Of a stretch of DNA of 64,000 nucleotides, positions 19,994 to 30,518 are shown in pieces. Source of the DNA: Sequoia sempervirens (Eukaryota > Streptophyta > Pinopsida > Cupressales > Cupressaceae); the NCBI GenBank assembly GCA_007258455.2, contig VDFB02000003.1, positions 38,601,084-38,665,083 on the forward strand. The letters are read 5' to 3'. Under the pieces are notes generated by a model that did no database searches, was not told the origin of the DNA, and saw only the letters and a program-made list of their open reading frames with translations. The position numbers were made by a program, and so were the translations under genes. The number at the start of each line of letters is the position of its first letter. The stretch's first letter is position 1.

Positions 19994-22261
19994 CTACTGA
20001 TTGTGATCTCGAGCAACCAATCCCTCAACGAGATTGTTAACTGCATCGCTATTTGGAGCTCTGATACTCTGTCGAAGAATACTATGCTTGCGCAACATGT
20101 CCTCACTAGCTGTGATCTGGGACTGAAGTTCACCCCTACTCCTTGTTGCTTCATCGAACAACACTGACATGACTGTAAACTGATTAATCTTACAGCCAAC
20201 GGTCTCCCCACTGAAAATAGTATGAACGAGTGCTTGGAGCTTTGACTGAACGTCGGTAAGCTCAACATATGCACCACCCTCAATCTGATATCGACACGGC
20301 AAGCGAGATACTAGGGTCCTCACAAACCGGAGTGCACTAGTAACGTGCTCTCTACTCTCAGCCAACTCTGACGCCGTAGTCTCCTCTATCTTTGCCTTGA
20401 AAACCAACTGTGTTTTCCAAGAATAGATAGCTTTTTTATCCTCTGCATCTTTGACTGATTCATATGCCATACTCAAGTGAGCAATCATAATCTCATCCTG
20501 GGGTCTGTTGATTGCCATGTCTTGCTCCTCATCCTGGAGACGAAGATGAAGCTCTCGTGCATTGTACCGCAACTGATATAACTCTGTAAGCATAGCACAA
20601 CCTCTAGCAACGAACTCCTCCTCCCACTCATCCAAATGCTTGCCATATGCAACTAAATGATTAAGTTGACCATGTTCTACTGGAGGCTCAAGCATCAGCG
20701 AGGGTGTGGCAATGACATCTGACCTGTGTACAAGGCTAGAAATGTACTGACGAAGCTGTCTGATTTCAGCCTTGAGGGCTGCCTGATCTTCTCCGTCTTT
20801 CAGCATTCTATCCCTGGCACTATTTGTAGCAACTTGTAGGAGATTAACCTGAGTCTGGTGTGTGCTACGACCAAGGTTGACTGTGATAACCTCAAAGTCC
20901 TGAGATTCCAACTTGTCTAAGCTTTTCCCCTGTGGAGGTATAGCAGTCTCGATGACGATCTCCATGTTAGTATTTCTCTCCACGTGGACCATGTTCTTAA
21001 CCCTCTTGTCTGGCGCATCTTGGTAAACCTGATCAAAATCTGAATGATTAAGGACATAGGATGGCTGCCTCCTCTTCCTTCCCAGTTGAGCTTCAATCCA
21101 AGACTGATCTTGACTAATGCTGCTGGAAGGGTCTGTACTAACGACAGGAGGTTGTGACGAGAGTGAATATGTAGAAGAACCACTGCGAGACGAGGAGTCT
21201 AAATCCAATTCAATGTGAATTGGTGCTGGTGACTGCTCCGGAACTGGTGTAGGAACTTGAGGCTGAACCTCAGGCACTGGTGGACTCTGAACTGGCCTCT
21301 GAACTGGCTCTGTAATGGGTTGTCTGTCAGGTTTTGTGGGTGTATTAATAGCAAGCGCCTTGCCTTTTGAATTGTTTGGCGCTTGACCTTTCTTAGGAGG
21401 GTTACTCCTCTTCTTCTGTTTAGGTTTTGATGAGGAAGGTAGCGAAGGATTCACCACTGGCGGCTCTGCTCTAGGCATACTTACCCTCCTGGTCTTGCTG
21501 TCGAGGTAAAGTATACTGTTTTGAATAACTCTACTTGACCTCTCTTTTACTGTTGCGTATTCTTTGACGTACCAATCAACTGTTGGCAGCGGCTGTGTGT
21601 CAACCTGCTCTCTGAAAAACTGAGGAAGAACTTCTCCCTCATCATTTGATAAACCTCCCACATCTTCTGACAAGAAAACATAAATTTGTGAGAGAGAGAA
21701 GTGACCATAGCTATGTCTGCGAACCTCGAAGTCATCTGCGCAATTTGCCCAATAATCCTCCATAGAAGGCTCATGAAATGTGCGTCCAGCAAGGCGAGTT
21801 GTGTAATGACCTGAAAGATCATAGGCACGTGCCTCAACAAGATACTTGAGATGATATTTCTCAAGCTCCTGTCTTGCAACTTTGGCATCAACTGCCGATT
21901 TGCACCAATACATTCCAAACTGAAAAGGAAAGGTGGCATATGGTCTAGGCTTGCGGCGTAAAAGACGATGAACATCATGCAACTGCCTCAGGGACTCCAT
22001 AAAGACTGTCTTATCCGAAGGATAACGTGGAAGCATAGCTGGATTTCCTGTAAATCCATATACTCGGATGTAGGTGTATGTCGGGAACTGAATAAACCAA
22101 TCCGCCCAACCATCCATCGTTGCTCTAGCAACTGCCGAGATACGAACGTGCAACTCCCGGTCCAAATTTCTCACTGTATAAGTCAGAAAAGCCTCGTGAA
22201 CACGCTTGAAATGACGTTTAGCCTTGGTGAACTCAAGCTGATCATAATATTGATAGACTTT
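19994..22261 (-). CDS. Family-E protein copy 2, main part (after an in-frame stop)
   Basis: Continuous frame of about 755 codons following the TAG at 22262-22264; the first in-frame Met lies at 22174 (726 aa). It begins KVYQYYDQLEFTKAKRHF and contains the conserved WFIQFPTYTYIRVYGFTGNP, YATFPFQFGMYW and MEDYWANCADDFEVRR blocks shared with the 9500-11851 protein. A basic, probably disordered stretch (SKPKQKKRSNPPKKGQ) and a Pro/Gln-rich run (PVQSPPVPEVQPQVPTPVPE) follow, then a helical, coiled-coil-like C-terminal half (LKAEIRQLRQYISSLVHRSD and later segments). No catalytic motif recognised. Inference: a structural or nucleic-acid-packaging type element protein, but this is not demonstrated. 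Confidence 0.65.
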   Translation of the reverse strand, partial: KVYQYYDQLEFTKAKRHFKRVHEAFLTYTVRNLDRELHVRISAVARATMDGWADWFIQFPTYTYIRVYGFTGNPAMLPRYPSDKTVFMESLRQLHDVHRLLRRKPRPYATFPFQFGMYWCKSAVDAKVARQELEKYHLKYLVEARAYDLSGHYTTRLAGRTFHEPSMEDYWANCADDFEVRRHSYGHFSLSQIYVFLSEDVGGLSNDEGEVLPQFFREQVDTQPLPTVDWYVKEYATVKERSSRVIQNSILYLDSKTRRVSMPRAEPPVVNPSLPSSSKPKQKKRSNPPKKGQAPNNSKGKALAINTPTKPDRQPITEPVQRPVQSPPVPEVQPQVPTPVPEQSPAPIHIELDLDSSSRSGSSTYSLSSQPPVVSTDPSSSISQDQSWIEAQLGRKRRQPSYVLNHSDFDQVYQDAPDKRVKNMVHVERNTNMEIVIETAIPPQGKSLDKLESQDFEVITVNLGRSTHQTQVNLLQVATNSARDRMLKDGEDQAALKAEIRQLRQYISSLVHRSDVIATPSLMLEPPVEHGQLNHLVAYGKHLDEWEEEFVARGCAMLTELYQLRYNARELHLRLQDEEQDMAINRPQDEIMIAHLSMAYESVKDAEDKKAIYSWKTQLVFKAKIEETTASELAESREHVTSALRFVRTLVSRLPCRYQIEGGAYVELTDVQSKLQALVHTIFSGETVGCKINQFTVMSVLFDEATRSRGELQSQITASEDMLRKHSILRQSIRAPNSDAVNNLVEGLVARDHNQ

Positions 22262-23002
22262 CTAAACACTGAGAATACCCACGGTGTTTAGTCCTCGGAA
22301 CTGACCCTGATATGCAATCAAGTACACGAGATAAGAACACATGTGAAACTCATGAGCAACTAGGAAACCGGTAATTTGCTTGTGGATAACATCGCTGATG
22401 AAGGATGCCCAATCATAATGCTCCTGCCCAGATATGATGTGACCAATAATGTAATACATCCAAGACTGGAAAACATTTGCATGTGATTGACCTGAGACAC
22501 GATTCAAGAGTGTAATTAGAATCACATATTCATCTTTGTACTCACCATGACCCACATTGTCTGGAAATCTGTTCTTCGCTTGTTTTAACCATCTTTCTGC
22601 CATTTTACTCTGGCACTTGTCCACATCAGCATTGAATGCCTGCTCGCACTGCTCCATAGAAATCACTAGACTGTTCGGGTGTTGAGGTATACCGAAACTT
22701 CTTTCAACGTCCAAAGGCTTGAGACTGCAAATAACTCGTCCATCTATTGACACTATCTCACGAGTAGTAGAATTGTAATGCTTAATACAAGACATCACGA
22801 ACTCAATACAATGAACGAAGATAGGTATGGAAGCGGCCTCCAATAACCCGGACTGCTGAATGTTCTGAATAATCGAACCTCTGATCTTAACAGGATCTAG
22901 AACTGCTTCTGGCAGCACCTTGTGAAGATTCGTCTCAACTGTCTCGATGAAGTTGTGAGTAAGGACTGTTTTGGTCCTGTATTCGTGTTGAGTGTACTGC
23001 AT
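22262..23002 (-). CDS. Family-E protein copy 2, N-terminal part (246 aa, ends in TAG)
   Basis: The 246-codon frame starts at the Met at 23002 and stops at TAG 22262-22264, in the same frame as the ORF at 19994-22261. The two therefore form one ~1,002-residue ORF with a single stop. Visible features are a helical N-terminus, VDGRVI-like and LKPLDVERSFGIPQ segments, and ANVFQSWMYYIIGHIISGQE followed by HYDWASFISDVIHKQI. The W-Y..I..I..G....DWA..I arrangement is reminiscent of the plant 'putative transposon' mobile domains; that is an impression, not a search result. Copy 1 has no counterpart of this region. Confidence 0.55.
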   Translation of the reverse strand: MQYTQHEYRTKTVLTHNFIETVETNLHKVLPEAVLDPVKIRGSIIQNIQQSGLLEAASIPIFVHCIEFVMSCIKHYNSTTREIVSIDGRVICSLKPLDVERSFGIPQHPNSLVISMEQCEQAFNADVDKCQSKMAERWLKQAKNRFPDNVGHGEYKDEYVILITLLNRVSGQSHANVFQSWMYYIIGHIISGQEHYDWASFISDVIHKQITGFLVAHEFHMCSYLVYLIAYQGQFRGLNTVGILSV

Positions 23003-24149
23003 TTTGGAAAACTCGCCTGTTGACTGTTAACTCAACTATGTTTTGACAAGATTTCTGGAAAACTAAAAATACCCTGCTGAGGCTAAAAATAGCCTTTTGA
23101 AGAGTTATTTTCGGCGAAAAATCTGAGATATGGGTTTTGTCCAGAAAAAGATTCTAAGACAACCCAGAATGTCAGAAATGCGAAAATCTAACTTCTACTT
23201 GACCATGCAAAGAGTTTTCAGTTGAGAAAATTAGAAACTCGAGAACGAATGTTCTGGAATTAAAAATTCCTGAAAAATCAATTGCACGATTTTAATTCGA
23301 GGAAGCTATACAGAAATGATCCGAATGTTGAAACTTGCCAAATTCGCCAATTTCAGGAACATGCGAATTGTATTTTGAAAGAAATTTGAGAATCAAGGAG
23401 GAAAAAGACGTTTTTTTAATAAGCTCTTTCTTCTGTGAAAATCGCCCCTCTTCTTCAAACTTGCTGATAAATGTGAACTTTAACCTACAAAAGAATGTGT
23501 TTGATAAAATCGCCCTTGAAAATTGATGATAAATTCGCTTTTGCCTTGAGAATTCGCCTTTGCCTTGAGAAAATACGAATTTTCTTGAAGTTGTGTGAAT
23601 GAATAATGATGGCGCCATGCTTAAATAAAGAAAATTCGCACCATCTTGTTTACTGCAAGATTTAAAACCTAGACCAAAATAGAAGTCCTCTGATTGGACC
23701 CCCTTCAATGAACTATGACTGATTTGAAGTTTGAAATTTAAATAATATTAAAATATTCATTATGCAATTTGAAATTCCAGCATAAAGAGGGCGCCAACTT
23801 TAGAAATTCGCCATTTAATGCCTAAAATGCAAGAATAAATATTAAATATTATTTAACTTCAGTTGAAAAACCAAGTAAAGCACCTAGATTCACCGGCGAA
23901 CTTCACTGATTCCAAAAAGTCTTCATCTGACCTCATAGGCGTCCATTTGCTCAAGATATTACACTTTTTATTAACTTCCTACTTTATAGCTGACTTCAAA
24001 GTTACAACTGGCCATCTTCGACATTGATTTCCGGGTGACCCGATGATGCTGAGACTGAACAGGTATATTCATTGCGAAGCCTGCAGAGCAAGGAAAAAAT
24101 GTCTGCTGGGAGTCATCACTGCAAAATCCATCATCTAACACCTCAAAAA
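23003..24149. other. E2 5' flank, non-coding
   Basis: Sequence upstream of the family-E ORF. Rich in 'aattcgcc'/'gaattcgc' words (for example 23338, 23535, 23553) but without an ORF or a tRNA primer site. The promoter or 5' LTR of E2 should lie here or to its right; none was recognised with confidence. Confidence 0.4.
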
Positions 24150-25440
24150 ATTATGTGCCTTTGATTAAATTGATTTTCAGGTAACGGACTTGAACCATTT
24201 ATCCAAACTGCCATCTGACGCTTTAAACGACTGCTGACAACGAACGGTGAACTCTGCTGACAGGCAACCAAGCTCATTGCATGCCTGGAGGTATTTCACA
24301 ACCAATGAATATATGCAAGGCATCTGAAAGCTGCATTAAGGACCTTTAAAGTAAAAGCGCCCTGGCTTGAAAAGGCACGAACACTATTTTGACGAGAGTA
24401 CAACTCTGAACCAGATGCCCTACTTTGACCTCTGATATCTGGAGCTAGGATGACCCGATTCGAGCACTGTATGTCTCGACGCACAACCAGAAGGACCTAC
24501 GAGAGAAGACTCTAGAGGTGATGAAGCAAGAAAACTGCTTCTAAGACCTCAAATAGAAAAGCGCCTTTCCTAAGATGGAATAAACGGCTAGACTTGGCCA
24601 TTTCTTGAGTTGTCTTCGTTTTTCAGTATTTCACCAAAGACCTTGCACGTACGAGCGTTTGCCAAATCCTGAAAGCTGACGGCTGGGCTCGTTGAGTAGA
24701 TAAAGTAATCACGCTCAAATCCCGTGAAGACTTTGAATGCAAACAACTCCATTTGACAGGCCTAAAGGCTAGGCGCCCCTGGCCTACATAAATACAATGA
24801 ATATTTTATGCTAGTTCGCCCGTGAAATTACATGCCTGGTAGAATCTCTACCACAATCTCTCAGAATGTCGGATTAACAGGCACCTTGGTGCATCGCGAA
24901 GCCATACTAGAGTAGCACTGATGTTAGGAAGACCTCGTCAGCAAACTCTACCATCTCAAAGGTCATTTTGAAAGGCGCCCCTGAGCTACAGGCGCACTGG
25001 AAAAGCAATTACACCATGTGAGGAAATTCTGTGATATGAAATCTCTCCATCAGCTCATCTTCTGACGTCGATTGCCGGAGCTTTGGGACTCAGATGACTG
25101 CATTTGATAGCTCGGCAGATAGGCAGACTAATCGTGAAGGGATTGACTACATCAACCATCAGGAATACCAAGATTTAACACCCTTTAAAGAGGTGCGCCC
25201 TTGAGCTACAGGTGCGCAAAAGCTGGAAAAGGACAAACTTCTACAAACTGCAACTTTGGAATCTTCAACTTCTGTCGCCAGTAATCGGAGTTACGAGTCT
25301 CAGATAGCCTCACAGGATAGCTCATCGGATAGGCAGACTAATTTTGAAGAGTTTGACTGTATTCATGAGCATTTACCACAAAATTTAGGCCTTCAAAAAG
25401 AAGGGTGCCCTTGGGCTACAGGGGCGCAATTCTGCTTTTC
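24150..25440. repeat. Degenerate ~210-bp tandem array with GCGCCCYTGRGCTACAGG core
   Basis: A GCGCC-type core recurs at 24357, 24561, 24773, 24975, 25195 and 25405 (spacings 204, 212, 202, 220, 210). The three best cores read 'gcgcccctgagctacagg', 'gcgcccttgagctacagg' and 'gtgcccttgggctacagg'. The last two full units also share 'gctc(a/g)tcggataggcagacta'-type text, with 'ggcagactaat' in both. Units are strongly diverged, so the array is old or under loose constraint. No ORF spans it. Confidence 0.7.
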
Positions 25441-25727
25441 CTTGAGAAATCTTCAAAAATTGACCACTGAAATCTTGATTTTAGCCACTGAAATGATCAT
25501 TCAAAAGTATAATTATCGTTGCAAAATGCTCCTCTACCGTGAAATGTTTCATTCTGAGTCTCTGATTTAGGTTCTGATCAATGGATACTGCCTTTGACTG
25601 ACAAAACATTGACAAAACTCCATGCTTGATATTGCCCAAAAACTGTGTTTGACATCATTTTAGCAAGGTTTAGACTATTTTACACAAAATGCCTTGATGA
25701 AGCAAAAATTTTGGTTTGGGTACAACA

Positions 25728-26085
25728 AAATTGTTGCCAAATTGCACTGCCAAAAATAGAACTTACTAAAATAACATATTGCTAAAAATAGTAAGTGACT
25801 CCAAACTCCATTTGAGCACAAATTGGGCAGCCGTCGTAACTTACTAAAAGTAGTAAGTCCAAAAATATCCTCTAATGAAAATGCATGTCACACCCCTCTG
25901 AAGCTCTTTGAAAACCCAGAAAGACCTAGAGAACAAACTACCAAACTCCTAGAAACAACTCCCTAAAAACTCAAAAGGAGACCTAAAAAATAAGAAACCC
26001 TAATTCTGCATTCAACTAGCCTACGAGCCTCCAAAATAGGCTAACGGTCACAAGAAAAGACTAGCGCTGAGAAGGGGACATTACA
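25728..26085 (-). repeat. Element B 3' LTR, second part (U3)
   Basis: Continues the LTR broken at 18864 and is collinear with 46105-46452 of the 5' LTR. It ends AAGGGGACATTACA at 26085 (TGTAATGTCCCC in element orientation), directly after the polypurine tract (forward 'gtccaccctcccc', 26086-26098). Carries the TAGCCTA/TAGGCTA inverted pair (26017-26023, 26037-26043) and palindromes near 25785 and 25843. Confidence 0.88.
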
Positions 26086-27369
26086 GTCCACCCTCCCCAA
26101 GATTGTTTGTCCTCAAGCAATCGCAAGTCTGGATGTTGCAAAATTTGTCCATCTTCCCAAGTAGCATCCTCAATTGGTAAATTCTTCCACTTCACCAAAT
26201 ACTCTTTGATAGACCTCCTCCTCAAAGAGCACTCCCTAAAATCAATGATTGTCTCTGGAACTAAAACCAACTGTCCCTCCTCATCCAATGGAGGAAAATA
26301 TGATGAAGCTACAACATTGTGCCCAAGCGCCTTCTTGAGGTGTGACACGTGAAAGACATTATGCACCTTGCTACTCGTTGGTAGCTCTAACTCGTAAGCC
26401 ACTGCCCTAACTCGCCTGGTGATCCTGAAAGGCCCATAGAAACATGGCTTGAGTTTCTCTGCTCCACTCTTCCTGAGAGTGGACTATCTGTAAGGCCGGA
26501 GCCACAAGTAGACCATGTCTCCAACCTCAAAAGTGCGCTCAATATGCTGCTGATCATCATACATCTTCTGTTGATTCTGTGCATGGTGAAGATTATCCTT
26601 CAAAGATCTCAAAATGTCCCGACTCTGCTGCAACATATCCCTTGCTTGAGGGGCTCTACTATCACCAAACATCAAATCTATGAAGTTAGAAGCCTCATAT
26701 CCATACAAAGCTATGAAAGGAGACATTTTGATCGACATGTGGTAGGAAGAGTTATAGCAATACTCTCCCAAATGAAGCCATCTCACCAAATCCTTCTGCT
26801 GCCCTGAAATATAATTCTTGAGATAGCCCTCCAACCACTTGTTCACAATCTACATCTGCCCATTTGTCTATGGGTGATAACTAATGCTTGAAGTAAGCAT
26901 TGTACCACTCAATCTAAAAACTTCCTACGAAAAAGTACTTAGGAACTTGCTGTCCCTATCACTCACAATGTTTCTTGGTAACCCATGCAATTTGAACACC
27001 TCTCTGAAGAACAAATCAGCAACCTGAGCTGTTGTAAAAGAGTTGGTAATGGCGAAGAAATGGGAAAACTTCGTCAATCTATCTACAACAACATATATGC
27101 AATCTCTCCCTTGCACTTTTGGCAACCTATTAATGAAATCCATTGAGATACTTTCACATTTTTGATCGGGAATAGGTAAGGGTTGCAACAAACCAGTTGG
27201 AAAAGTGTGCTTATTTTTGTTCTGTTGGCAGATTCGACACTCCTTAATGTAACGAAGGACCTCATCCTTGAGTCCCTTCCATGAAAACCTCTCACGAATC
27301 TGCCTATATGTCTTGAAATACCCTTGATGACCAGCCAAGGGAATGTCATGAAATGATTGAAAAATCTTC
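26086..27369 (-). pseudogene. Element B integrase and chromodomain
   Basis: The minus-strand reading gives the integrase zinc-binding region (AGHQGYFKTYRQIRERFSW, CRICQQNK), the catalytic-core Asp residues (SMDFINRLPK; NIVSDRDSKF), the NKWLEGYLKNY block with the third acidic residue, the GPF/LP..SK.HNVFHVSHLK linker and a chromodomain (IKEYLVKWKNLPIEDATWED). It finishes DLRLLEDKQS just before the LTR. Several frames are used, so it is inactive. Element A is inserted immediately upstream (27370) of the HHCC region. Confidence 0.9.
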
Positions 27370-27374
27370 ATCTT

Positions 27375-28603
27375 TGTCATGACCCTCTTTTTCCCTCACA
27401 TAATCACACTTATAGTTATCTATATTTTATATATATTGATGCTCACTTCATTAGATTGTATTTATACTTGCTTTTGTGAAAGCCTTTTATCTATCGCTCT
27501 CAATTATTCTTTGATTACGTTTCTTAAAACTTTACTCTTTCTTAATACCGGTTATTCTAATTTATTTTAATTAAATTTAACTGAAGTATAAATCGGTTCT
27601 TCTAAAGAGACAACTATGTAATTTTTATACGGGGTGATTAGCGAATTATCATTAATGAATAGTATTTTTGAATGAATCGGGCTTTGCTTCAAAACATTCA
27701 CAATTCTTTGTTGTTGGGTATTCACAAGAGGCTGTGGATAATAAGCTAAATTGTTTATCTCTTGCGACCTCCTGGAAGACCACGACCGACTTATGGTAAG
27801 ACACATCCTTTCTTTGTAGTGAAGAGACGCATTGATTAACACTAACCTTGTTCGTATTTATGTATCTCCGTATGTGCAGATGAGGCATCGAATGAAAGTT
27901 TAGTATTTTGATAGCACACGGGTATACCTCTGATTTGCGTAAGAGGAAGATAAAACCAGTGCTCTGAGATTTGATAAGTAATATATATATATATATATCC
28001 ATCATCTGTAATCTGGTATGTACTGCTGTACATGAACACAATCTGATTCTTGTTGTTAATGTTAGCATTTGTGAATGAATTAGCAATAACTTCATAGCAT
28101 ATTATCATGGCATTATTAGGAGAGACTAATCCACTACCAAATTATTATCCTTTCTTAGTCAAATCATTAGGGAGTGGAGTTGGAAGCACATGAAGGAGAG
28201 CAGATACTAGGGTCCCTTCGAGGTAGGCCACCCTCCTTGGATGACTGCGGTCTGCCATTGAGGGCCGAGGGGGTCATTACAATTGGTGGTTGTTTAGCCG
28301 CCCTCGGGCTGAGAAGGGAGTGCTCTAAGGGCATCCTTGTGTGTGGTCCTCTCTTGCCCCGCTTATGAAGTTGATGAGCAAGGGACGATAATTTGGGGTG
28401 TCTTATATCTATTTAGTTTACTTAAAAAACTATAGATTGAATGATTGATTGCCTATGATTTACAAGTAGTAATAATTAATAAGGAAAGTTTTATTGATTT
28501 CATTGATTGAATTAACATCTTTTTAAGTTGGTATTCTTATTTCATGAAGCATATTGGTGTTTTTAGGATAAATTTTAAGCAACACCTAAAAGGGGTCATT
28601 ACA
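27375..28603 (+). repeat. Element A 5' LTR
   Basis: Begins TGTCATGACCC and ends GGGTCATTACA. A (TA)n run near 27981-27998 is about 10 bp longer than in the 3' LTR, explaining most of the length difference. The word GGGGTCATTACAATTGGT occurs twice: at 28270-28287 and again across the LTR end and primer site (28592-28609). Confidence 0.95.
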
Positions 28604-28605
28604 AT

Positions 28606-28618
28606 TGGTATCAGAGCC
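28606..28618 (+). other. Element A primer-binding site
   Basis: TGGTATCAGAGCC, complementary to initiator Met tRNA, two bases after the 5' LTR. Confidence 0.92.
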
Positions 28619-28648
28619 ACTTTCTTGCCACCTTGTGGAAAATAGTGC

Positions 28649-29797
28649 ATGCAGACTTTCCAAAGAAGAAGCCGTAGGACTACTGACATTATGGGGGAAT
28701 AATTGGGAAATGAACTTAGGACATTCATGGAAAATAATGAAAAGAAAACCCAGGCACTAATAGAGCAAAACAAAAAAACAAGTCAGGCCCTACTTCAAGC
28801 TTTGCAAGATATTAATGTTACCATGAGTAACCTCAAGAATAATGGTTCAAATGGTAGAGATACAAATTCAAACCACTCTGAAAATAATAATAATAATGCT
28901 TCCTCAAACCTTAGGATTCAAAGGCCAAATTTCCTACCCGGGAAAGAAACCTTAATTGAAGGAGAAAACAATCCTCCCTTATTAAATGCTGAAGATACAG
29001 TTGCAGCTTATGCAAGATTAGACTTCGACATAAGAGAAATCATATCTTTTAGGAATTTCCTAGAAGCCAAGAAGTTAGAGACCCCCCAAAGGGAGGGTAG
29101 ACAACCAAGTAAGGACCTTAAACAGAAGACTAATAAATTAACTTTACCAAACTTTGATGGGTCAAGCAAGATCTCAGCCTACTCTTGGATACAAAAACTA
29201 AATACCTTTCTAAATCTAAGTCCCATGACTGAAGCAGATGCAATACAATTTGTTATCTTACACCTTGAGGGGTTGGCTCACGAATGGTGGCTCCATGGCA
29301 CCCTCACACAAGGGCATGATAATAAAATTTCATACGAGGAATTCACACAAAAACTTATTAAGAGATTTGATAGGAAACACCCCGAAAAGGACTTCAAAGA
29401 ATTAACCCTCCTAAGACAGCAAGGGGTAGTTGAAGACTATATTTTTGAATTCCAACAAATCTCCGTAAGGGTTAAAGGAATTGATGAAGACTGCCTTACC
29501 TTTCTTTTTGTTGAAGGATTAAGAGATTCCATTAGAAGATTAGTGAGTGCCTTAAAACCCAGCTCTCTTGATGATGCCATTGATAAAGCACTCACACTAG
29601 AAGATACATCTGCCCATGAAAAATCATCAAAGTCATTCTCTTACAAGAAAGATAAGCATAAGAAGAACCTCTCAAAAGACAAAAAGGAGGAACTACGTAG
29701 GAAAAACCTATGCTTCTCTTGCAATCATAAATGGGACCGAGGTCTTATATGTAGTAAGGAGAAACCTGAGGATGAAAGAGATAGCCTTAGAAAGTAA
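28649..29797 (+). pseudogene. Element A gag
   Basis: The frame starts at ATG 28649 (MQTFQRRSRRTTDIMGE), meets a TAA at 28700-28702, and then runs 364 codons. The gypsy gag core is clear: KLTLPNFDGSSKISAYSWIQ, then HLEGLAHEWW, then FTQKLIKRFDRKHPEKDF. A zinc-knuckle-like CFSCNHKWDRG lies near the end; its expected His is replaced (RGLICSK instead of the usual GHxxxC form), so the knuckle is damaged. Forms the capsid in this family. The frame shifts into the protease after 29797. Confidence 0.88.
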
Positions 29798-29869
29798 AAT
29801 CTGTGCTTTAAATATAAATAAAAATGGCAACCGGAACATAAATGTGGAAAAAGAAGTCAAGCTCACAAC

Positions 29870-30439
29870 ATGGGAGCCCTATTCGATGATGAAGAATGGG
29901 AAAACCAAGAAAAAATAGTCACAAAAGAAGAACCAGAAAGACCTAGCAAAAAGATGAGGTTTAGTGACGAAGAAAAGGGAACCCTTGCAGCTATCTCGAG
30001 GGCCTCAAAACATCATCCTTTCCGAATAAGAAGTGTAATCAAGGGAAGAAGAGTAGTTTCTCTTATGGATAGTGGGGCAACCCACAATTTCATTGACAAA
30101 AACCTAGCATCAAGACTGAAACTTGGAACTCAAGAGTTTAAAAGTTTTCAAGTAGCCTTAGCTGATGGTTCCGCTACCTCATGCAACCAAAAGATTCCTC
30201 AACTAGACATAATCTTGGGAAAACACCCCACTAAGGAAGATTTCTATGTAGTTAACCTAGGAGATACAAACGTGATCCTAGGCACCCCATGGATACACTC
30301 ATTGGGGCGATTCTCCCTTGACCTTCCAAAGCTGGAGTTATGTTTTTCACACAATGGGGAAGAAGTCCTCCTCAAAGGACTAGCTGATGGCTCTCCAATG
30401 ATGGTTTCATCCAAGAAAATGGAAAAAATTGTCAGGTAA
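29870..30439 (+). CDS. Element A aspartic protease
   Basis: 189-codon frame with the retropepsin active site SLMDSGATHNFIDKNLA and the second conserved block VILGTPWIHSLG. Both motifs are intact, so this domain could still fold. In intact relatives it is made as part of the gag-pol protein. Confidence 0.88.
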   Translation: MGALFDDEEWENQEKIVTKEEPERPSKKMRFSDEEKGTLAAISRASKHHPFRIRSVIKGRRVVSLMDSGATHNFIDKNLASRLKLGTQEFKSFQVALADGSATSCNQKIPQLDIILGKHPTKEDFYVVNLGDTNVILGTPWIHSLGRFSLDLPKLELCFSHNGEEVLLKGLADGSPMMVSSKKMEKIVR

Positions 30440-30518
30440 GATTAATATCAATTATTGATAAGAGATAATTGTTTGGTGGCAACTTTACCATAATTCTAAA
30501 AATTTTCAGTTTTGCATT

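Larger units (their letters stand above)
18865..25727 (-). mobile_element. Element E2: 6.9-kb insertion carrying a family-E ORF
   Basis: This block interrupts element B's 3' LTR: the LTR sequence ends at 18864 and resumes at 25728. Its ends are TGTTGGCGTAAC and GGGTACAACA, i.e. TGTTG inverted termini, and the flanks are GAATT/AAATT, a 5-bp TSD with one transition. That is typical of integrase-mediated LTR insertion. It holds a ~1,000-codon minus-strand ORF (19994-23002), a 3' flank with a TATA-like motif and triple 90-bp repeats, and a 5' flank with a degenerate ~210-bp array. I could not find a pair of matching LTRs or a tRNA primer site inside it, so its class is uncertain. Confidence 0.65.

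Noticed and set aside
24150..25440. CRISPR-like array
   Set aside because: Units are ~210 bp, degenerate and in eukaryotic DNA; no short identical repeats with unique spacers.
28174..28368. 62-64-aa frame in element A LTRs (also 34212-34400)
   Set aside because: Present in both LTRs because they are copies of each other; short, no motif, inside U3/R.
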